NCBI GenBank assembly: GCA_002943765.1
Contig: PQWQ01000019.1
Location: 496,001-560,000 of the forward strand
Reading direction: 5' to 3'
Length of the DNA: 64,000 nucleotides
DNA from: Psoroptes ovis
Lineage: Eukaryota > Arthropoda > Arachnida > Sarcoptiformes > Psoroptidae
The position numbers and the translations under genes were made by a program. The first letter of the stretch is position 1, and each line of letters starts with the position of its first letter. Shown piece by piece: positions 57,842-64,000 of the stretch. The notes under the pieces are model-generated. The model was not told the origin of the DNA. It searched no databases and saw nothing but the letters and a program-made list of their open reading frames with translations.

Positions 57842-60800
57842 ATGTTCACAATGACCAATAAAATGATTTGTACAAATTGTTCAGAATCGATTGATGATGA
57901 TGAACAATTTGTTGAAGCAATTTCAAAGAAAAAATATTGTCATCTTAAGTGTTTCAAGTAAGTTTTTCGAGTGAATAATCATTGATTTTGATTAATTCAA
58001 ATTAATTGTTCAAAAATTAATAATTTAACAGATGTAATATTTGTCAACAATCATTGATTACATGGGATTTTGAAAAAGATAATTTACTATATTGTGAAAA
58101 TGATTATTATGACAGATTTGGTGAACGTTGTAATAATTGTCGCCAGTTTATGACTGGTCCAATTATTGTTATGAATAATTTAATGAATGATTATAATTGT
58201 GGTGGTAATGACAACATTTGTAATAAACAAAATGATGAATATAAATTTCATCCAGAATGTTTTAAATGTAATCAATGTAAATCAATTATTGGTGATGATG
58301 AAACATATAAATGTATTAATTATCAACGATTATTTTGTAATAATTGTTTTTTTAATAATAATAATGATGAATCAACGATGATAATAACAACTCGAAGGTT
58401 GGAGCTGCATAATTCATCCAATGAATATGAAATGATTAAAAAATTCCAACAAAAATCCGATAATCTTGTACAAATTATCGATGTACCATATGTTCACGAT
58501 GGTAAACATCGAACATTGGTATTATCGTTTAAGCAAATTTATCATTGTAATAATCAACAATCGCAACAATCGATGAATAATGGTAAAATCAATTCTACAA
58601 ACAATAACCATTCGTTAATATCAGAATTATTCATCAAATACGACGATGATAATTATCATTTCATACATATTGCTGATAATATATTGAAAATTAATGATAG
58701 CATAATTGATTCCACATCGATAACCATCAATGATTTATTCGATATATTTGACCTGTATTCAAAACAATCATTACGTTTGTATGTTGAATATAATCCAAAT
58801 TTAAATAATGATAAAAAACAAATGCGTAACAATCAATCATCGATTGATATCGTTGATAATTCGGAATCATCATTGTTGATCAATAATGTTGATCCTCAAC
58901 AAAATCGAACGAATGGCAGCCTTGATGATCAGAAGTCGATCAATGATGCAAGTATAAACAGTCAAAATCATGATGATACGAGAATTAAAAGTCGTAAGTC
59001 TTATTTGAATTGTTTATCAGGCTATAACCCTTGATTAATTGATTAATTTTCAATTTCATTCAAAAATTCAGCAAAACCACCAGTAAATCGATCATCGAAT
59101 ACGAATGATAAACGTTATCGTAATCGTGAACGTTCATCATCACTATCACGTTTACTTGAAACAATTAATTTAAATAATTCCAATAATGTAAATAATGATT
59201 ATGGTGGTCATAATCTTAATTCTAAATCAATTTCGAATGATCATCAATGTATTAATCGTAATGATCAATGTGATAATTCAAAGCCATCATCATCATCATC
59301 ATCGACATCATCAACAATCACTACTAAATCATCACCAATCATAAATATTCCAAAAATCGCTAATCCATCATTGAAAACAATGTCAATGAAACAATCGAAT
59401 TTCATATCAAATTCGAATCCATCACCATCAATACCATTAACACCTTCATCACCATCATCGACATCAACATTTCGTAATAATATTAATAATTGTGGAGGAT
59501 TAACATTAGCATCAAGATTAAATAATCCCCTTTCAAGAACTAAGTCATTTCGTGTTGAACCAAAATCTTATCGTATATTTCGTGCTACCGATCTAGTCAA
59601 AGGAGCTTTATTAGGTAAAGGTTTTTATGGTGAAGTATTTGAAGTAACCGATAAAATAACCAAAGAAAAAATGGTCATCAAAGAGTTGTATCATAATGAT
59701 CGTGAAGCTGAAACAAATTTCGTTCGGGAAGTATCCATACTTAAATCATTAAATCATAAAAATGTCCTTCATTTCATTGGAATTTTGTATCGTGGAAAAA
59801 AATTAAATCTAATCACTGAATATATTACTGGTGGAACGCTACGACAGCTGATACAAGATGAAACACGCGATATTGATTGGTCGGAACGTATTGGATGGGC
59901 AAAAGATATTGCATCCGGTGTTAATTATTTACATTCAATGAATCTGATACATCGTGATTTAAATTCACAAAATTGTTTAGTACGTGAAGATGGTACTGTT
60001 GTTGTTGCTGATTTTGGTCTTTCAAAAATTACCTGTTCAAAAGATGATGATTATCATAATGATCAATCAAATTCTATGGCTAATAATAATAATAATGAGC
60101 ATTCATCATCATCATCGACGATAAAATCTAAAAACATGAATGTCTCAGATAATACATCATCGTTCGATGAAAAACAAATACAAAAATTAAATCGTCGACG
60201 TGATCGCCGTAAACGTTATACAATTGTTGGCCATCCATTTTGGATGGCACCCGAAATGATGCATCGTGATAAATATGATGAACGTGTTGATATTTATTCA
60301 TTTGGTATTATTTTGCTTGAGGTAAATTTCGATTCAAAAATTAATTATTTTAATTAATTCAACTAATTAATCAATCTTTGTCTTAGATTATTGGCTCAGT
60401 AAATGCCGATCCTGATGTACTGAAACGTAATCGTGATTTTAGTGTTGATAAAAAATATTTTTATGATAATTATATTATCAACAATCAAAAACACAATGAA
60501 TCATGTCCACAAATATTTTGGCGTATTGCATTCTTGTGTACCGAATTGAATCCTGATATGAGGTAATTTTAAATTCGAATATTTCATAAAATTCTAATTT
60601 CGAATTCTCGCTCGTATCGCTAGGCCATCATCACAAGTACTGGAACGATGGTTTCAATTGTTATCGATTTTGTACAATCAACAACAACACCAGCACCACC
60701 ACCACCAGCATCATCAATCATCAATGCTAGATCATCATTTTTATTGTAATGGTATTAATCATTGTTATCATTGTGGTAATATCAACACCAACAACAACAC

Positions 60801-61023
60801 GACCAATGAACCAACAATCAAGAAATTAACCCTCACTGAATTGGAAAAAGAAGTATTGAATTATAATCATAATTATTCGAATCATTTATCAAATTTATTA
60901 TCGTCGACGACGACCAACACCAGCGCCACCACCAACACCAACACTAAGGCTATAGTCAATGATAATGATGATAATCAGCGAGAACAATCGATTAATTCAT
61001 CGAAAATCATAACAAATCTATGA
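57842..61023 (+). CDS. LIMK1: LIM domain kinase (LIMK)
   Basis: Exons 57842-57957, 58032-58993, 59072-60321, 60387-60562 and 60624-61023 give 967 aa. An in-frame TAA lies just before the ATG at 57842; a second ATG is at 57851. Two LIM domains come first (CTNC...HLKCFKCNIC...CENDYYDRFG, then CNNC...HPECFKCNQC...CNNC). A PDZ-like region follows, then a Ser/Asn linker with LSRTKSFRV, then the kinase. The kinase has the glycine loop GKGFYGEVF, VIK lysine, HRDLNSQNC, DFG, the LIMK-specific basic activation segment RDRRKRYTIVGHPFWMAPE with the ROCK/PAK-target Thr, and DIYSFGIILLE. LIMK phosphorylates cofilin to stabilise actin. The activation loop has a ~45-aa Asn/Ser insertion, and the C-terminal tail is poly-Gln/His, making it larger than human LIMK1 (647). 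Confidence 0.93.
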
Positions 61024-61484
61024 GTTGTCCATCTATGTCCATTGTCCATTGAAGCCTCTGGAAGCGTTCGAAGACCCTTCGATTGATCGAAAAGGCTCAG
61101 ATCTCCACCCAAATGATACTTTGAAATTGTATTCCAATCCGTATTTTGTGAATTCCAATGTAAACCTGTCCAATTTGTTGATAATTCCATTTATTTGATT
61201 TTTTTTTGAATTTATTTTCAATCAAGAGTATTTGTGTCAGTTTTGTATTTTTTTAAAAATTTTGTATACCAACATAAATAAATATTTGTATTTAATGGGT
61301 TTGTGTGTTGATTGATTGATTGATTAATTGATTAACCAGTTAAAATCATTAAAAAAACCAATTGAAAGGGTTAACAGGGTTTCGAACAGTATTTATGACT
61401 TGAGTTAAAGAGTATTTATCACCGACTATTAAAAGTTTCGCTTTTTTGGTATTTTCGATCTCTGAGGCTATAGTTGTTGTTGGT
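61024..61484. other. Convergent 3' spacer, LIMK / chitin synthase
   Basis: 460 bp between two convergent stop codons, containing both 3' UTRs. AATAAA-like words occur near 61276. No gene. Confidence 0.5.
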
Positions 61485-64000
61485 TCACAGCTCTGAATTG
61501 TTTAAATCTTGGCTCAGATTTCGATTATTATTTTTACCATTTTTCCAATTACGAGTATTTTGTTGTTGCTGTTGTTGTTGATAAATTGACATGTTCATAT
61601 TATGTTGTCCATGTATGAGGTCATCAAGGTCATCATTCGTATCTGTACGATTAAATGATGGATTTGTTATGCCGCCACCAGCGCCACCTATATATGGCTG
61701 CTGTTGCTGCTGTAATGATGTTGACGATGATGATGATGATTGTTGCTGCGGTATTTGTGATTGCGGCTGTGACGCAGTGATTGCAACATTTTTCGATGGC
61801 CTCTTAGTGTCCAGTGTTGATCGTTGTCGAACATTTCGAACAAATTCATTTTTGGCTCCCAGTGTTTGCATACCTTGATTCGAGGCCATATTATTACGCA
61901 TCAGCGGTTGACCATTATCATCGATTAACGTATTTTTACGCCTTTGTAGCGCCAGGAAATGTTCTTTGGATCGTATGCCGCCCAATATAGGCGTATCTAT
62001 GGTGTTTATAGGATGGAATAAAGGGTTGGTAAGACATCGATTGATCATCATTGGTCAAACACACTTACCTTCATTGATATTATTGGAAATGTTAAGAAAT
62101 CTTTTACGGAAAGCAACATCTAACGTTCCGATTGTACGCGGTTTTTTCATACGTTTTTCAAGGTTATAGATTGTTTTACGTTTTTCCACTCGATTACCGT
62201 ACGGGGATTCTTCCGATGTTCGATCATCTTCATCGATACCTCGCAGTCGTTGTAGATGCCGGGCAATTTGAACGGCATTCTTATCGATGAATGCATCTTC
62301 ACTCATGTCTTCGATTTTAGGCGAGCACCATGATAATTCAACCGAGGCTATTTGGACAATCGAATTAAATTAAATTCGAATTCACAAATTACTTAAGAAA
62401 AACTCACCTAAAATATGTGACAATGTAGCAAAACGATGAAACAACATACCGACAAATTGTATGATTAAAATTGAACCAAAAAATATTACAAACACTAAGC
62501 CGATTGGTTCCAATTCAAGGTATTCTTTTTCAACAATAAATTCATTTGTATCCGGATTAATGGTGATATTTTCCCGTACACCAAGTGGCCAATCAACATG
62601 TAATATTTCTTTATTTAATTGTAGTAAGAATACACTTAATACAAACAATGAATTGAGCATAAAAAACCCGAAAAATACACGATTACGTAGTTCTTTAAGA
62701 TCGGCAGCCACTCTTGCTTGATGTTCTTTATTTTGTTCGATTGGATATAAATATTTTTCGATTAAATCTTTCCAAAATTGAATTTCGGCCGGATGCAAAT
62801 ATGCAACTTCACCATTTTTAAGATCTTTATCTTCGATCCAATATGGATTCAGTGATTCATCACGTTCATTACGAAGCTCGATACGATCATCATCATCATC
62901 GTCATCGTCGCCATTATTATCACTGCTGCTGCTGCTGCTACTGCTTGAAGAATTGGCTTTCGAATCTTTATGCTGTTTCGAATCTCTATGATCTTTATGA
63001 TCATCTTTACTCAACATACTTAGGTTATCATCATTTTTCATCGGTTGATGACCGCTAACAATATCATCTAACAGCGATGTTGCATTTGCAACATCATCAT
63101 CATCATCAGTGAATAATTCATTTACCGTACCAAGCGATGTTCGATGTTGTCGATGATGATGTCGGTTATGATGTCCATGATGATTATGGTGACCATGGCC
63201 ATGATGTTTTTCAATATGTTTTCCCATTGTATTCACTTTCTTGTTGATATCTTCAAGTTGATCTTGAATTTTCATCAAATGAATGGCTTCTTCATTAGGT
63301 TTCGGATATGTGAATAGTTGTAGCTTGCATAAATTGGCCAAATTAAACGTAATACTGCCTTCATCTTCGTTTTCATTGGACCTATGTAAGAATCCAAGTA
63401 AATTTTTCTTCTTAATCTCTTCTTGTGCTTTACGTTCTTCTTCGAGTTCTTTTTTCGTTTTTTTTGATTGTACTTCACGTGTACCCCAAGTGACGACGTT
63501 CAAATTTATCAGTGAATAAAGAATCAACAGCAGATACATACAAGGAATGCTTAAGAAATACAGTAGTAATGGTCCTAAACAGCTTATCTCTTGTGGATGC
63601 AGCAAACCGGCAACAATAAAACTTCCAGTTAATGATAGGAAAAATATAGCCGATGGTGACCCTAAGCCATCTTCAGTCATTTGAATTGCTTGACCAACAA
63701 ATACGGCCATCATCAGCAAGCAATAAGCTGCACTAAGCACCTGGGCAACAAATATTTGTGCCTCGTTTTTAGCCATAAAACAAACAATTATAAACAACAG
63801 GATCGGTATAAAATTCCATATGAATGAATCCCAATTCGAAATGCGGAATACAGCATTAACAGCACCGACCAACATAAGGAAAATGGTACCAGGTCCAAGA
63901 ATAGTGCCGACCATTAACATTCCTTGATATATGATGTATGGCAGTGATATATTATCATTAACTTTGACTGTACGTTTATAATCACAAAGTAAATCCATAA
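61485..64000 (-). CDS. CHS: Chitin synthase, C-terminal part, 5' end outside window
   Basis: Visible exons are 62408-64000 (open at the edge), 62069-62347 and 61485-61996, about 794 residues. The upstream catalytic domain (QRRRW, SWGTR-type motifs) lies beyond the window. Visible motifs are DYKRTVKVNDNISLPY, the five-helix membrane cluster, and the WGTRE chitin synthase signature. They are followed by a charged coiled coil (KKELEEERKAQEE), then a Ser/Asp/His-rich insert. The C-terminal block DLKELRNRVFFGFFMLN, QLNKEILHVDWPLGV and EPIGLVFV, with the last two helices, matches arthropod CHS closely. The coiled coil is typical of arthropod class-1 (cuticle, kkv-like) CHS. The tail (61485-61996) is Gln/Asn-rich and poorly conserved. 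Chitin synthase polymerises UDP-GlcNAc for cuticle or peritrophic membrane. Confidence 0.95.

Overview
This is nuclear DNA of a small, AT-rich, gene-dense arthropod. The sequence shows canonical GT...AG introns, mostly 50-150 nt. It also shows low-complexity Asn/Ser/Gln/Asp-rich proteins, a chitin synthase, and an ankyrin-repeat TRPN (NOMPC) mechanosensory channel. Those two genes exclude fungi and vertebrates. The compact introns, base composition and simple-repeat style suggest an acariform, probably astigmatid (dust- or itch-mite-like), mite. The species is my inference, not something the sequence proves. No virus-like, CRISPR or bacterial gene was seen.

Layout. 1-5.5 kb: the 3'-truncated end of an unrecognised low-complexity gene, then long AT-rich DNA. 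5.5-10.4 kb (minus): a degenerate ELO fatty-acid elongase, chaperonin CCT7 and a TEX264-like ER-phagy receptor. 11.2 kb: tRNA-Val(AAC). 11.4-22.5 kb: HEATR3/Syo1-like, MRPS27 (minus), mitochondrial NADP-isocitrate dehydrogenase, an LCAD/IVD-type acyl-CoA dehydrogenase, proteasome assembly factor POMP, a 16-unit 44-bp minisatellite, and complex I subunit NDUFC2 (minus). 23.6-24.5 kb: HMGB. 24.5-29.4 kb: gene-free AT-rich DNA with repeated words and palindromes. 29.4-38.2 kb: the 16-exon nompC gene (minus). 41.0-42.9 kb: PHGDH (minus). 45-48.3 kb: a small unknown ORF and an SREBP-like bHLH protein (minus). 50.5-54 kb: eIF3c (minus), divergent from a ZCCHC8-like gene (54.5-55.6 kb). 55.8 kb: a SMIM14-like protein. 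57.8-61 kb: LIM kinase. 61.5-64 kb: the 3' half of chitin synthase (minus, running off the window).

Most genes are unrelated housekeeping neighbours with no operon logic. MRPS27/IDH and eIF3c/ZCCHC8 are head-to-head pairs. Four of the six genes between 13.6 and 22.6 kb encode mitochondrial proteins.

The most unusual content is repetitive. Fourteen ~80-bp near-perfect hairpins have mariner-like ends and TA flanks, and fall in at least four subfamilies. A 147-bp piggyBac-type element with TTAA duplications sits in an eIF3c intron. A binary-variant 44-bp minisatellite lies between POMP and NDUFC2. Notable genes are the elongase that has lost catalytic-motif residues, the SREBP-like factor with no membrane anchor, the ZCCHC8-like protein with no zinc knuckle, and the nompC gene whose introns fall at ankyrin repeat boundaries. 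Splice joins were predicted by eye from GT/AG sites, reading frame and family similarity. None was tested against transcripts.
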